DNA of 33,495 nucleotides from an uncultured Flavobacteriales bacterium (GTDB lineage Bacteria > Bacteroidota > Bacteroidia > Flavobacteriales_D > Parvicellaceae): assembly GCA_947311095.1 (NCBI GenBank), contig CAMZKF010000327.1:1-33495 (forward strand), in the 5' to 3' direction. Within the stretch, counting starts at the first letter, position 1. The number at the start of each line of letters is the position of its first letter. The notes beneath the pieces were generated by a model. It ran no database searches, was not told the origin of the DNA, and saw only the letters and a program-made list of their open reading frames with translations. Shown piece after piece: positions 16,797 through 24,838 of this stretch. Position numbers and translations under genes: made by a program.

Positions 16797-17425
16797 AAAG
16801 AGTAGCAATTATAGGTTCAGGAGACTTGGGGCAGTTAATAGCTTATCATTGTGAAAATGATAAACAAGCAAAAGTAGTTGGCTTTTTTGATGATTTTAAA
16901 ACTAAAAATGAAATCATTGGAACACTTCCTGTTTTAGGGGGAGTAAAAGATATTGAGTCTGTTTTTTTAGCATCTAAATTTGATGAATTAGTTATTGCTA
17001 TAGGTTATCATTATTTCGATTTTCGACAACAAATATTTGAAGAGTTTAAAAATAAAATACCTTTTGCTAAATTAATTCATTCTTCATGTTACATTGACGA
17101 CTCTTGTGAAATAGGCGAAGGTGTTTGTTTATTGCCAGGGTCAGTACTAGATAGGAATGTAAAAATTAAGTCCAATGTTTTAATAAATGTAGCTTGTACA
17201 ATTGCCCATGATTCTGAAATAGAAGAGCATTCGTTTTTATCCCCTAGAGTAGCTATTGCTGGTTTTTCTTTTGTTGGTAAGTGTTGTAATATAGGGATTA
17301 ATTCCACAATAATCGATAATATAACAATAACAGATAACGTTCAAACAGGAGGAGGTTCTGTTGTAATTAAAAACATCGAAAAATCAGGCGTTTATGTCGG
17401 TAATCCTGTAAGAAAAATTAAATAA
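16793..17425 (+). CDS. NeuD/PglD-like sugar O/N-acyltransferase
   Basis: Acetyltransferase with a left-handed beta-helix. The N-terminal PglD-like Rossmann domain (IIGSGDLGQLIAYH, residues ~1-85) is followed by hexapeptide repeats (IDDSCEIGEGVCLLPGSVLDRNVKIKSNVLINV, then ITDNVQTGGGSVVIKNI) and the terminal VYVGNPVRKIK. The catalytic histidine is probably the one in TIAHDSEI. Proteins of this type N-acetylate 4-amino sugars or O-acetylate sialic acids. Directly upstream of a 4-amino-sugar transaminase, N-acylation of that product is the more likely job. It overlaps the GT2 gene by 4 nt. Confidence 0.88.
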   Translation: MKRVAIIGSGDLGQLIAYHCENDKQAKVVGFFDDFKTKNEIIGTLPVLGGVKDIESVFLASKFDELVIAIGYHYFDFRQQIFEEFKNKIPFAKLIHSSCYIDDSCEIGEGVCLLPGSVLDRNVKIKSNVLINVACTIAHDSEIEEHSFLSPRVAIAGFSFVGKCCNIGINSTIIDNITITDNVQTGGGSVVIKNIEKSGVYVGNPVRKIK

Positions 17426-17428
17426 ATT

Positions 17429-18553
17429 ATGATTTCATTCAACAAACCACACCTAACAGGTAAAGAAACGCATTACATTTACAAAGCTGTACAATCGCTA
17501 CACCTTTCGGGAAATGGAATGTTTACCAAGAAAAGCCATCAATTTTTTGAAGAAAAATACGGGTTCAAAAAATGTTTATTAACCTCTAGTTGTACCGATG
17601 CCTTAGAAATGTCTTCTATTTTAATTGGAATAGAACCAGGTGATGAGGTTATTATGCCTGCTTACACATTTGTAAGTACTGCAAACGCTTTTGTTTTGCG
17701 AGGAGCAAATATTGTTTTTGCTGATAGTTTGCCCAATCATCCCAATATAGACGTGTCAAAAATAGAAGCGTTGATAACCGAAAAGACCAAAGCAATAGTC
17801 CCTGTGCATTATGCTGGTATGGCTTGCGAAATGGACGAAATAATGCGTTTAGCCGAAAAGTATAATTTATATGTAGTCGAAGATGCTGCTCAAGCCGTAG
17901 ATTCTTTTTATAAAGGAAAACCATTGGGAAGCATAGGACATTTAGCAACTTTCTCGTTTCACGAAACCAAAAATATAATTAGTGGAGAAGGCGGAATGTT
18001 GGTTGTTAATGACCAAAAACTAAGCGATAGAGCCGAAATTATTTGGGAAAAAGGAACAAATCGTTCTGCATTTTTTAGAGGAGAAGTCAACAAGTACGGT
18101 TGGGTTGATGTAGGTTCATCTTATTTGCCATCCGAAGTTGTAGCAGCATTTTTATACGCTCAGTTAGAAAATCTAGACGACATTCAAAATCGTAGAAAAT
18201 ACATTTGGAACACCTATTACAAAGGCTTAAAAAAACTAGAAGAAAAAGGAAAACTAAAACTTCCTATTGTTCCAGATGGAGCAACCAACAACGCACATAT
18301 GTTTTATGTGATATGCAATTCTTACGAAGAAAGAACCGCATTGATTCGTTATTTAAAAGAAAAAGAAATAATGTCTGTTTTTCATTATTTGAGCTTACAC
18401 AAAAGTCCTTTTTACGAAAACAAACACGACGGTCGAGAATTAGTTATGTCCGATTTTTATGAACATCATTTGTTACGATTACCTTTCTTTTACGACATTA
18501 CGGAAGAAGAATTGACAAAGGTCATCGTCGAAATCAATAAATTTTTTGCTTAA
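17429..18553 (+). CDS. rffA: dTDP-4-amino-4,6-dideoxygalactose transaminase (WecE/RffA-like)
   Basis: PLP-dependent DegT/DnrJ/EryC1/StrS aminotransferase that converts a dTDP-4-keto-6-deoxy sugar to the 4-amino sugar using glutamate. The PLP lysine is K181 in FSFHETKNIISGEGGM, the motif characteristic of RffA/WecE. D152 in EDAAQAVDS contacts the PLP ring, and SSCTDALEM and MPAYTFVSTANAF are in the usual places. At 374 residues it is full length. It begins 3 nt after the acyltransferase gene. Base composition changes here: the five genes upstream are visibly more AT-rich. Glucose thymidylyl-transferase and 4,6-dehydratase genes are not in the window and must be elsewhere. Confidence 0.92.
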   Translation: MISFNKPHLTGKETHYIYKAVQSLHLSGNGMFTKKSHQFFEEKYGFKKCLLTSSCTDALEMSSILIGIEPGDEVIMPAYTFVSTANAFVLRGANIVFADSLPNHPNIDVSKIEALITEKTKAIVPVHYAGMACEMDEIMRLAEKYNLYVVEDAAQAVDSFYKGKPLGSIGHLATFSFHETKNIISGEGGMLVVNDQKLSDRAEIIWEKGTNRSAFFRGEVNKYGWVDVGSSYLPSEVVAAFLYAQLENLDDIQNRRKYIWNTYYKGLKKLEEKGKLKLPIVPDGATNNAHMFYVICNSYEERTALIRYLKEKEIMSVFHYLSLHKSPFYENKHDGRELVMSDFYEHHLLRLPFFYDITEEELTKVIVEINKFFA

Positions 18554-18558
18554 AAAAA

Positions 18559-20484
18559 GTGAAGCTTTTAAAAAACTTAAATTCGCATCAATGGCTATTG
18601 GTCTTGATTGTTGGAATAGGTACATTTTTGAGGTTTTACAACCTTTTGGATATGCCTTTTATGCACGACGAGTTTAGTGCTTTGTTTCGTACCCGATTTT
18701 CTAATTTTAGCGATTTAATCGAAACAGGAGTTCGCATTGGCGATACACACCCAGCTGGAGTTCAAGTTTTTCTTTGGGGATTGGTTTCTTTAGTGGGTGA
18801 AAATGAGCTTTTACTCAAATTGCCTTTTGTCTTTATGGGGATAGCAGCTATACCGCTATCTTATTTAATCGGAAAGAGGTGGTTCAATGAAAAAGTAGGT
18901 TTACTAACGGCTGTTTTTATAGCTACAACACAATACACATTAACGTACAGTGTGATTATTCGCCCGTATATTTCTGGTTTATTCTTTACACTTTTACTGG
19001 TCTATTTTTGGACTAAATTAGTTTTTGACAAACAGTTTCGATGGAAAAATTGGGTCGGCTATATCCTTTTTTCAGTTTTAAGTGCTTACAATCATCATTT
19101 TAGTTTACTCTTTGCTTTCATTGTAGGAATTACAGGTGTTTTTGTGGTTTCTAAAAAACAAATAGGAAAATATATTTTGGCAGGAATTTTAATTTTTGCT
19201 TTTTACATACCTCACTTATCAATTTTCTTTGACCAACTAGGGCAAGGCGGTTTGAGTGGTTGGTTGAGAAAACCGACATTTTATTTTATTCTAAATTACC
19301 TGAAATATATTTTTCATTTTTCACCTTCAATTTATATTGTTGTAGTTTTTACTTTTATACTTACTCTGTTGCATAGTTATTCTAAAAAGTTAACTGTTTT
19401 TTATAAAATAAGTATTATTTGGTTTCTATTACCTCTAGTTATAGGATTGGGATATTCAATGTTGGTAAGTCCAGTCATTCAATATTCAATGCTGTTGTTC
19501 TCGTTTCCTTATTTTCTATTTATTATATTTGGACTGCTTCCAAAAGATTTGAGCAATCGACTATTTACTTTTTTGGTAATTTTAATTATTTCGCTCAATG
19601 TTTTTACCTTGTTTTCAAATAGGCAACATTACAGAGTACTTTATGAAACTTCTTATTATCAATTTTTAAAAGACATCAACGAGTTACCTCAAAAAGATAA
19701 AGCAGAAATCTTAATCGCTAATCATTCTCAAATCAGTATTTATTACCAAGAAAAATACAAATGGGAATTTAATTATAAAAATGTAATAGTTACAGAGTTA
19801 GAAAATATAACGTTAGATAGTGTACAAAAAATTGTACAAAAAAGTACTCAACCCTATTTTATATACGGAGGTGTTTCTTATGTCAATCCAGCAATTCCAC
19901 AAATTATAAAACAAAAATATCCTTATTGTATTTTAAAAAACGATTATAGAGCAAGTAATTTGTATGTTTTTTCTAAAGCAGAAAAACAAGATTTGATGCA
20001 ACCAATTTTTGAAGAATATTATAACTTTAGACAACCTAAAGCAACTTGGAACAATACCAAAGATTTAACAATAACCAAACAGAACGTTCAGATGAGCCAA
20101 GAACAAGAATGGGGACCTACTTTAAAATTAAAATTAGATACATTGTTGACGCATAAAAACAATGTGATAGACATTAATTTTAAAGTAAAGATAGAAGGAA
20201 ATAAGGAGGTTTTGGTCGTTTCAGAAATTAAAGAAAATGGGGAAATGATTGATTGGTCAGCTGTTTTATCAAATGATTTTTTAATAAACAACGGAAAAAT
20301 CTCAATGTATAAAACAATAGAACTTTCGGGACTAGATTGTGGAAATAAAAATGTAGAATTAATTACTTATATTTGGAACAAAAACAAGGCGAAAATAAAG
20401 TTGTATAATGCTTCTATATCAATTCGAAAAGGAAATCCAATCCAATATTCGCTATACGAACCGATTTTAAATAATTATGAATAA
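18559..20484 (+). CDS. GT39-like (PMT/ArnT-type) membrane glycosyltransferase
   Basis: Multi-pass transferase of the GT-C fold that uses a polyprenyl-phosphate sugar as donor at the periplasmic face. The first loop after TM1 carries the acidic catalytic pair in MPFMHDEFSALFRTR (D37, E38), as in ArnT/PMT. About ten membrane helices lie between residues ~12 and 355, followed by a ~285-residue soluble C-terminal region including a jelly-roll-like end. The start is GTG, 5 nt after rffA. Together with the ArnC/GtrB-like enzyme it suggests a flipped lipid-linked amino sugar being transferred to an envelope acceptor. The acceptor (lipid A, O-antigen, S-layer glycan) is unknown. Confidence 0.85.
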   Translation: MKLLKNLNSHQWLLVLIVGIGTFLRFYNLLDMPFMHDEFSALFRTRFSNFSDLIETGVRIGDTHPAGVQVFLWGLVSLVGENELLLKLPFVFMGIAAIPLSYLIGKRWFNEKVGLLTAVFIATTQYTLTYSVIIRPYISGLFFTLLLVYFWTKLVFDKQFRWKNWVGYILFSVLSAYNHHFSLLFAFIVGITGVFVVSKKQIGKYILAGILIFAFYIPHLSIFFDQLGQGGLSGWLRKPTFYFILNYLKYIFHFSPSIYIVVVFTFILTLLHSYSKKLTVFYKISIIWFLLPLVIGLGYSMLVSPVIQYSMLLFSFPYFLFIIFGLLPKDLSNRLFTFLVILIISLNVFTLFSNRQHYRVLYETSYYQFLKDINELPQKDKAEILIANHSQISIYYQEKYKWEFNYKNVIVTELENITLDSVQKIVQKSTQPYFIYGGVSYVNPAIPQIIKQKYPYCILKNDYRASNLYVFSKAEKQDLMQPIFEEYYNFRQPKATWNNTKDLTITKQNVQMSQEQEWGPTLKLKLDTLLTHKNNVIDINFKVKIEGNKEVLVVSEIKENGEMIDWSAVLSNDFLINNGKISMYKTIELSGLDCGNKNVELITYIWNKNKAKIKLYNASISIRKGNPIQYSLYEPILNNYE

Positions 20485-20905
20485 AATATTAGAACTTTAT
20501 AATAAAACTAACGAGTTTGGAAAGTTATTAGACATGACTTACGAAGTTATAGAGCCTGGAAATATTGTGTATAAACTAAAAGTGACCAAAAAAATGTTGG
20601 GAACACCTACTGTAATTCATGGAGGAGCTTTAGCTGGGTTCATGGATGCTATTATTGGAGTTGCAGCGCTCTCTATTTCGTCAGAAAAAGGAAGAGCCGT
20701 ATCAACAGTTGAATTTAAAGTAAATTACCTAAAACCAATTTTTTTAAATGATGAATTAACAGGTTTAGGAACAGTACTGTCCGAAGGAAAAAGAATAATT
20801 GTTGCAAAAGGAGAAATATTTAATCAACACAACGAATTAGTTGCAATATCAACAGCTACCCTAAATGCCTATCCATTAGAAAAAACAGGATATAAATTTC
20901 CTTAA
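20477..20905 (+). CDS. PaaI-type hotdog thioesterase
   Basis: Hotdog-fold acyl-CoA thioesterase of the PaaI/YbaW group, 142 residues. The active-site region is TPTVIHGGALAGFMDAIIG, with the HGG turn and an Asp at the start of the central helix. The rest follows the family's strand pattern (AVSTVEFKVNYLKPIFLNDELTG, then IIVAKGEIFNQHNELVAISTATLNAY). It overlaps the GT39 gene by 8 nt and is the last gene of the long operon. The natural acyl-CoA is unknown, and its link to the sugar genes may only be cotranscription. Confidence 0.88.
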   Translation: MNKILELYNKTNEFGKLLDMTYEVIEPGNIVYKLKVTKKMLGTPTVIHGGALAGFMDAIIGVAALSISSEKGRAVSTVEFKVNYLKPIFLNDELTGLGTVLSEGKRIIVAKGEIFNQHNELVAISTATLNAYPLEKTGYKFP

Positions 20906-20914
20906 TCATTTCTG

Positions 20915-21019
20915 TTTGGTTGCTATGGGGAAGCGAGTACCAAATCTATTGCTTGATAATTTTTAGCCTTACTTGTTTTACAAATAAAAACTACAAGAGA
21001 ATAGCCCGTTAAAACGTCC
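20915..21019 (-). repeat. Interspersed repeat, copy 3 (degenerate)
   Basis: Read on the minus strand, GGACGTTTTAACGGGCTATTCTC matches the conserved 5' block of the other two copies (GGGCGTTCGAGCGGGCTATCCGC) at most positions. A less clear T/A-rich middle follows, and the other end (rc of TTGCTATGGGGAAGC) is only loosely similar. It lies opposite to the genes on both sides, in the 235-nt gap between the thioesterase and bioB. The left boundary is approximate. Confidence 0.45.
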
Positions 21020-21112
21020 AAAAAAAAGACAGCAAAGCGGTTAATGAAATGCTCTTCCTAAAATTATTTGAGATGGTGTAAATGCTGAGTTCTACAAATT
21101 ACATAATTTAAA

Positions 21113-21143
21113 TTGGCTAGTCTGAACTAGATGAGTATATTTG
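21113..21143 (+). promoter_or_regulatory. bioB promoter
   Basis: TTG (21113-21115), 20 nt spacer, then TATATTTG (21136-21143), an exact TAnnTTTG box. The box covers the TTG used as start codon in the ORF track, so that start is unlikely; the ATG at 21168 fits a transcript beginning near 21150. Confidence 0.65.
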
Positions 21144-21167
21144 AGCGATTATAAAAAAATAAAACAC

Positions 21168-22022
21168 ATGACACAACAAGTTTTTCTTTGTGCTATCAAC
21201 AATGTCTTAAACGGATATTGTGGAGAAGATTGTAAATTTTGTACACAAAGCACAAGGTACAATATAGAAATTGGACGCTACAAACGTAAAGACATTCCTA
21301 GAATTGTAGAAGAAGCCAAACTTGCAAAAGCCAACGGAGCATTGGGATACTGCTTGGTTACTTCTGGAAAAGGATTGAATGAAAAAATGGCTCAATTTAT
21401 TGGCGAAACAGCAACAGCTATAAAAAAAGAAATAGATAATATAAATGTGATTGGATGTAATGGAATAGCAACCTTAAAACAATTACAACATTTAAAAGCC
21501 AACGGAGTAGATAGTTATAACCATAATTTAGAAACGTCAAAAAATTATTACAATAAAATATGTACAACTCATTCTTGGGATGAACGCTACCAAACATGCT
21601 TAAATGCTAAAGAAGCAGGCTTACAACTTTGTACAGGAGGCGTATTTGGAATGGGCGAATCATTGGAAGATAGAAAAGCTTTAATTGAAGCCATTATATC
21701 GCTAAAACCAGAATCAGTTCCCTTAAATTTCTTTATACCAAACGAAGATTTACCTTTAAAAGAAAGAACAATCGACAAAGAAGCTGCATTAGAAATTATA
21801 GCAGACGTAAGAAGTCAATTGGGAGAACAAGCATTGCTTATGATTGCAGGAGGTAGAGAACAACTTTTTTCTGGATTTGAAAAAGAAATGTTTGATGCAG
21901 GAGCTAATTCCATTGTAATAGGAGATTACCTAACTTCAAAAGGAGAAAACCCTAGTGCAGATAAAGAAATACTCGAAAAATTAAACATAGAAATAGCGAC
22001 TACTTGTCCCGATTTTGATTAA
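21168..22022 (+). CDS. bioB: Biotin synthase, short (epsilon-proteobacterial-like) form
   Basis: Radical-SAM enzyme that inserts sulfur into dethiobiotin, the last step of biotin synthesis. The SAM-cluster motif is CGEDCKFC (Cx3Cx2C; C18, C22, C25 from this start). The [2Fe-2S] ligand candidates are all seen: Cys in YCLVTSG, VIGCNGIATL and QLCTGGVFG, and Arg in MIAGGRE. YNHNLETS and GDYLTSKG are typical of BioB. At 284 residues it lacks the extended ends of the common ~330-residue form and closely follows the short Helicobacter/Campylobacter-type sequence as I remember it. I prefer the ATG at 21168 over the TTG at 21141 because the latter lies in the promoter. No other bio genes are nearby. 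Confidence 0.9.
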   Translation: MTQQVFLCAINNVLNGYCGEDCKFCTQSTRYNIEIGRYKRKDIPRIVEEAKLAKANGALGYCLVTSGKGLNEKMAQFIGETATAIKKEIDNINVIGCNGIATLKQLQHLKANGVDSYNHNLETSKNYYNKICTTHSWDERYQTCLNAKEAGLQLCTGGVFGMGESLEDRKALIEAIISLKPESVPLNFFIPNEDLPLKERTIDKEAALEIIADVRSQLGEQALLMIAGGREQLFSGFEKEMFDAGANSIVIGDYLTSKGENPSADKEILEKLNIEIATTCPDFD

Positions 22023-22040
22023 ATATTAAAATACTAAAAC

Positions 22041-23087
22041 ATGAAAAAAATACTACTATACTTGCCGTTATTCGCAATAATAAGCTCTTGTGTAAATTCA
22101 GAAAAAAAAGAAACTGAAGATGTAAAAGATTACATTATCTTCTCAGGAGAAATTACAAACCCCAAAGAGAATGAATTAACCATTTTAGATCCTAGCGAAA
22201 CTTTTGTTCAAGTTATTTCAGTAAACGAAGACGGAACTTTTTCCGATACACTACGAGTTATCGATACTATTTTTACTTACTATTTCAATCACGGAGGAGA
22301 ATATTCCAAAATGTACCTTAAAAATGGATACGATTTAACATTTAAAATGAATACCGATGAATTTGACGAAACAATCGAATATAGTGGGGTTGGTTCTAAA
22401 GAAAATAATTACTTAGCCGATTTGGCTTTGTTCAAAGAAAAAAACATCAATTTTTCGGAGTTAGTAGATGTTGAAAATCAAGATTATAAAGAACAATTAA
22501 AAACAATAGAACAACAACTCAAAGAACGTTTAGCTGCCGTTGAAGGTTTAGATTCTACTTTAATAGCATTAGAAAATGAAAGTATAGAATCGCTTTCTCA
22601 AGAAATTGAAAAACAGAGAGCTTTAGCAATCGAAAAAGCAGAAAAATTAGCAAGTTTAATAGGGGGACCCTCTCCAGAATTTAGTTTTAAAACTCCAGAA
22701 GGAACAACAAAATCTTTAGTCGATTTTACAGGGAAATATCTTTACATAGACGTTTGGGCAACTTGGTGTGGACCATGCAAAGCCGAAATACCAGCCCTAC
22801 AAGAATTAGTAAATAAATATAAAGGTAAAAACATTAACTTTCTTAGCATCTCAACCGATAAACAAGAAAAACTAGAAGAGTGGAAAAGCATGATAGTTGA
22901 CAAAAAGATGACTTGGAATCAAGTTATTGCCGACAAAGATTGGTCTTCTGATTTTATTCAAGCGTACTTTATCAATTCTATACCCCGCTTTATACTAATT
23001 GACCCAAAAGGATATGTAGTTAATCCCGATGCACCTAGACCCTCTAACAACAAAATAGAACAACTATTTAATGAGTTAGGTATCTAA
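22041..23087 (+). CDS. TlpA-like thioredoxin-fold lipoprotein
   Basis: Secreted lipoprotein: signal peptide with lipobox ending at C17 (FAIISSC). An N-terminal beta-rich DUF4369-like domain (~30-125) is followed by a helical coiled stretch (~140-205) and a TlpA/ResA-type thioredoxin domain (~208-348). The redox motif is WATWCGPC (C243, C246), and the cis-proline region is NSIPRFILID. It probably reduces or shuffles disulfides in the periplasm. It starts 18 nt after bioB and may share its transcript; FNR downstream has its own promoter. Confidence 0.88.
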   Translation: MKKILLYLPLFAIISSCVNSEKKETEDVKDYIIFSGEITNPKENELTILDPSETFVQVISVNEDGTFSDTLRVIDTIFTYYFNHGGEYSKMYLKNGYDLTFKMNTDEFDETIEYSGVGSKENNYLADLALFKEKNINFSELVDVENQDYKEQLKTIEQQLKERLAAVEGLDSTLIALENESIESLSQEIEKQRALAIEKAEKLASLIGGPSPEFSFKTPEGTTKSLVDFTGKYLYIDVWATWCGPCKAEIPALQELVNKYKGKNINFLSISTDKQEKLEEWKSMIVDKKMTWNQVIADKDWSSDFIQAYFINSIPRFILIDPKGYVVNPDAPRPSNNKIEQLFNELGI

Positions 23088-23138
23088 AGTAACACTAATA
23101 ACTAACAAAAATCAGTGTAAAATCAGTAAAATAACACT

Positions 23139-23146
23139 TACCTTTG
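23139..23146 (+). promoter_or_regulatory. Promoter -7 box of the FNR-ferredoxin operon
   Basis: TACCTTTG is an exact TAnnTTTG match 22 nt before the FNR start codon. A clear -33 TTG is not seen at the right distance. Confidence 0.5.
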
Positions 23147-23168
23147 TAGCTTAATTATTACAAAACAC

Positions 23169-24176
23169 ATGATAGAAACAGATATACTTATAATAGGAGC
23201 AGGTCCAGTTGGACTATTTACCGTTTTTGAAGCAGGATTATTAAAGTTAAAATGTCATTTGATAGATTCTTTACCGCAAATTGGAGGACAATGTTCCGAA
23301 ATATATCCAAAGAAACCCATCTATGATATACCAGCTTATCCCTCAATTTTAGCAGGCGATTTATCCGATAAATTAATGGAGCAAATAGCACCATTTAAAC
23401 CAGGCTTTACACTAGGAGAAACAGCTGTTAGTATAGAAGAAACAGAAGACAATCAATTTATTGTAACCACCAATAAAGGAACGAAACATAAAGCTAAAAA
23501 CATTGCAATAGCAGGAGGTCTAGGCGTGTTTACACCTCGAAAACCACCCATTCCCACCATCAAACAATTTGAAGATAAAGGAATTGATTACATCGTAAAA
23601 GACCCCGAAAAATTTAGAGACAAAAAAGTAGTCATTAGCGGAGGAGGAGATTCAGCATTAGATTGGGCTATATTCTTAGCCGAAGGAGTGGCAAAAGAAG
23701 TAAGCTTGGTACATCGAAGCAAAAGTTTTAGAGGACATTTAGATTCTGTTCAAAAAATAATGGATATGGCAACCGAAGGAAAAATAGACCTCATGACCGA
23801 TAGTGAAGTCTTCGAATTAAAAGGAGATTCAGACCTCGAAACAGTTACCATTAAAACAAAAGAAGCTGAAAATACAATCAAAAAAGTTGATTATTGGTTG
23901 CCTCTATTTGGCTTAACCCCCAAACTAGGACCTATTGCAAAATGGGGATTAGAAATAGAAAAAAATGCCATAAAAGTCGATACTTTTGATTACAGTACAA
24001 ATAGAGAAGGAATTTATGCCGTAGGAGATGTAAATACCTACCCAGGTAAATTAAAATTAATTCTCTGTGGATTTCACGAAGCCACCTTAATGGTTCAAAG
24101 CGCCTTTAAAAGAGTTCATCCAGACAAAAACAATGTTTTAAAATATACAACCGTTAACGGTGTCAATGGATTTTAA
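23169..24176 (+). CDS. Ferredoxin-NADP(+) reductase, thioredoxin-reductase-like type
   Basis: Flavoprotein that passes electrons between NADPH and ferredoxin. Two dinucleotide-binding motifs are visible: FAD site IIGAGPVGLFTVFEAGL near the N-terminus and NADPH site VISGGGDSALDWAIFLAEG at ~155. The thioredoxin-reductase CxxC pair is absent, as expected for the TrxB-like FNR (YumC type). GIYAVGDVNTYPGKLKLILCGFHEATLM near the C-terminus is the usual FAD-contact region. At 335 residues it is complete. The ferredoxin gene follows after 9 nt, which supports the partner assignment. Confidence 0.9.
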   Translation: MIETDILIIGAGPVGLFTVFEAGLLKLKCHLIDSLPQIGGQCSEIYPKKPIYDIPAYPSILAGDLSDKLMEQIAPFKPGFTLGETAVSIEETEDNQFIVTTNKGTKHKAKNIAIAGGLGVFTPRKPPIPTIKQFEDKGIDYIVKDPEKFRDKKVVISGGGDSALDWAIFLAEGVAKEVSLVHRSKSFRGHLDSVQKIMDMATEGKIDLMTDSEVFELKGDSDLETVTIKTKEAENTIKKVDYWLPLFGLTPKLGPIAKWGLEIEKNAIKVDTFDYSTNREGIYAVGDVNTYPGKLKLILCGFHEATLMVQSAFKRVHPDKNNVLKYTTVNGVNGF

Positions 24177-24185
24177 TAAAACCAA

Positions 24186-24530
24186 ATGGAAGAAAATATA
24201 ATTACAGTAACAGTCATCGATAGAGAAGGAGTAGCGCACAAACTCGAAGCTCCTACCGATATGAATATGAACATGATGGAACTTTGCAAAAGCTACGAAC
24301 TTCCAGTAAAAGGAACTTGTGGAGGTATGGCAATGTGTGCTTCGTGTCAGATGTATATCGAAAACGATAAAGTAACCTTAGAACGCAACGAAGACGAGCA
24401 ACTCATGTTAGACGAAGCTTGGAATGTAGAAGACAATAGCCGCTTGGGTTGTCAAATTCACTTAGCAAACGAAATGGACGGTCTAATCGTTCGTTTAGCT
24501 CCCGAAGTGGACGACGAAGACGATTGGTAA
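24186..24530 (+). CDS. [2Fe-2S] ferredoxin, adrenodoxin/putidaredoxin type
   Basis: Small acidic electron carrier of 114 residues. Cluster ligands are C45, C51, C54 and C89, spaced Cx5Cx2Cx34C (TCGGMAMCASCQ, later LGCQI), the vertebrate/bacterial-type pattern rather than the plant-type Cx4Cx2C. The C-terminus is strongly acidic (EVDDEDDW). It is cotranscribed with the FNR gene 9 nt upstream, so that reductase is its likely partner. The terminal electron acceptor (oxygenase, cytochrome P450, or Fe-S assembly) is not in the window. The interspersed repeat begins 23 nt after its stop. Confidence 0.92.
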   Translation: MEENIITVTVIDREGVAHKLEAPTDMNMNMMELCKSYELPVKGTCGGMAMCASCQMYIENDKVTLERNEDEQLMLDEAWNVEDNSRLGCQIHLANEMDGLIVRLAPEVDDEDDW

Positions 24531-24553
24531 TCCGTAATTTATATTAATGTTTT

Positions 24554-24639
24554 GGGCGTTCGAGCAGGCTATCCGCTATATCTTTTTTTGTTTTTGAAAT
24601 AAAAAACAAAAAAAAGGATGTCGCTACTATCCTTAACGC
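24554..24639 (+). repeat. Interspersed repeat, copy 2 (best preserved)
   Basis: Starts GGGCGTTCGAGCAGGCTATCCGC, has a central perfect hairpin TTTTTTTGTTTTT-GAAAT-AAAAACAAAAAAA design, and ends GCTACTATCCTTAACGC. GCGTT at the start can pair with AACGC at the end, and TATCC with GGATG inside, giving a closed structure around the U/A hairpin. It lies in sense orientation just after the ferredoxin gene, like copy 1 after rnhA. It is a candidate structured RNA or transcript-end element. The rest of the 308-nt gap (24640-24838) holds the bacilliredoxin promoter and nothing else I recognise. Confidence 0.75.
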
Positions 24640-24794
24640 ATAATAAAAATAAAGAAGTTGTCCAGATTTTAAGACATGAAAACTCTATGAATAATTCGGA
24701 TTATACTTTGCAGAAAGTTATATTTATTAAACGTATTTCCATGTTAGGAAAGTATTAATGTAACTTTTGTTATTTAGAATACTTATAAAAAGTG

Positions 24795-24802
24795 TACTTT
24801 TG
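24795..24802 (+). promoter_or_regulatory. Promoter -7 box of the bacilliredoxin gene
   Basis: TACTTTTG is an exact TAnnTTTG match 36 nt before the ATG at 24839. Confidence 0.5.
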
Positions 24803-24838
24803 TAACCTTATTATTATAACAAATAAAACAAACAAGAT

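Noticed and set aside
21141-21167. N-terminal extension of BioB from TTG (MSDYKKIKH)
   Set aside because: The TTG is part of the promoter -7 box and short BioB proteins begin at the MTQQVFLC position.
24551-24580. Possible tRNA from the GTTCGAG string
   Set aside because: No acceptor stem, anticodon arm or conserved D-loop bases around it; it is part of the interspersed repeat.
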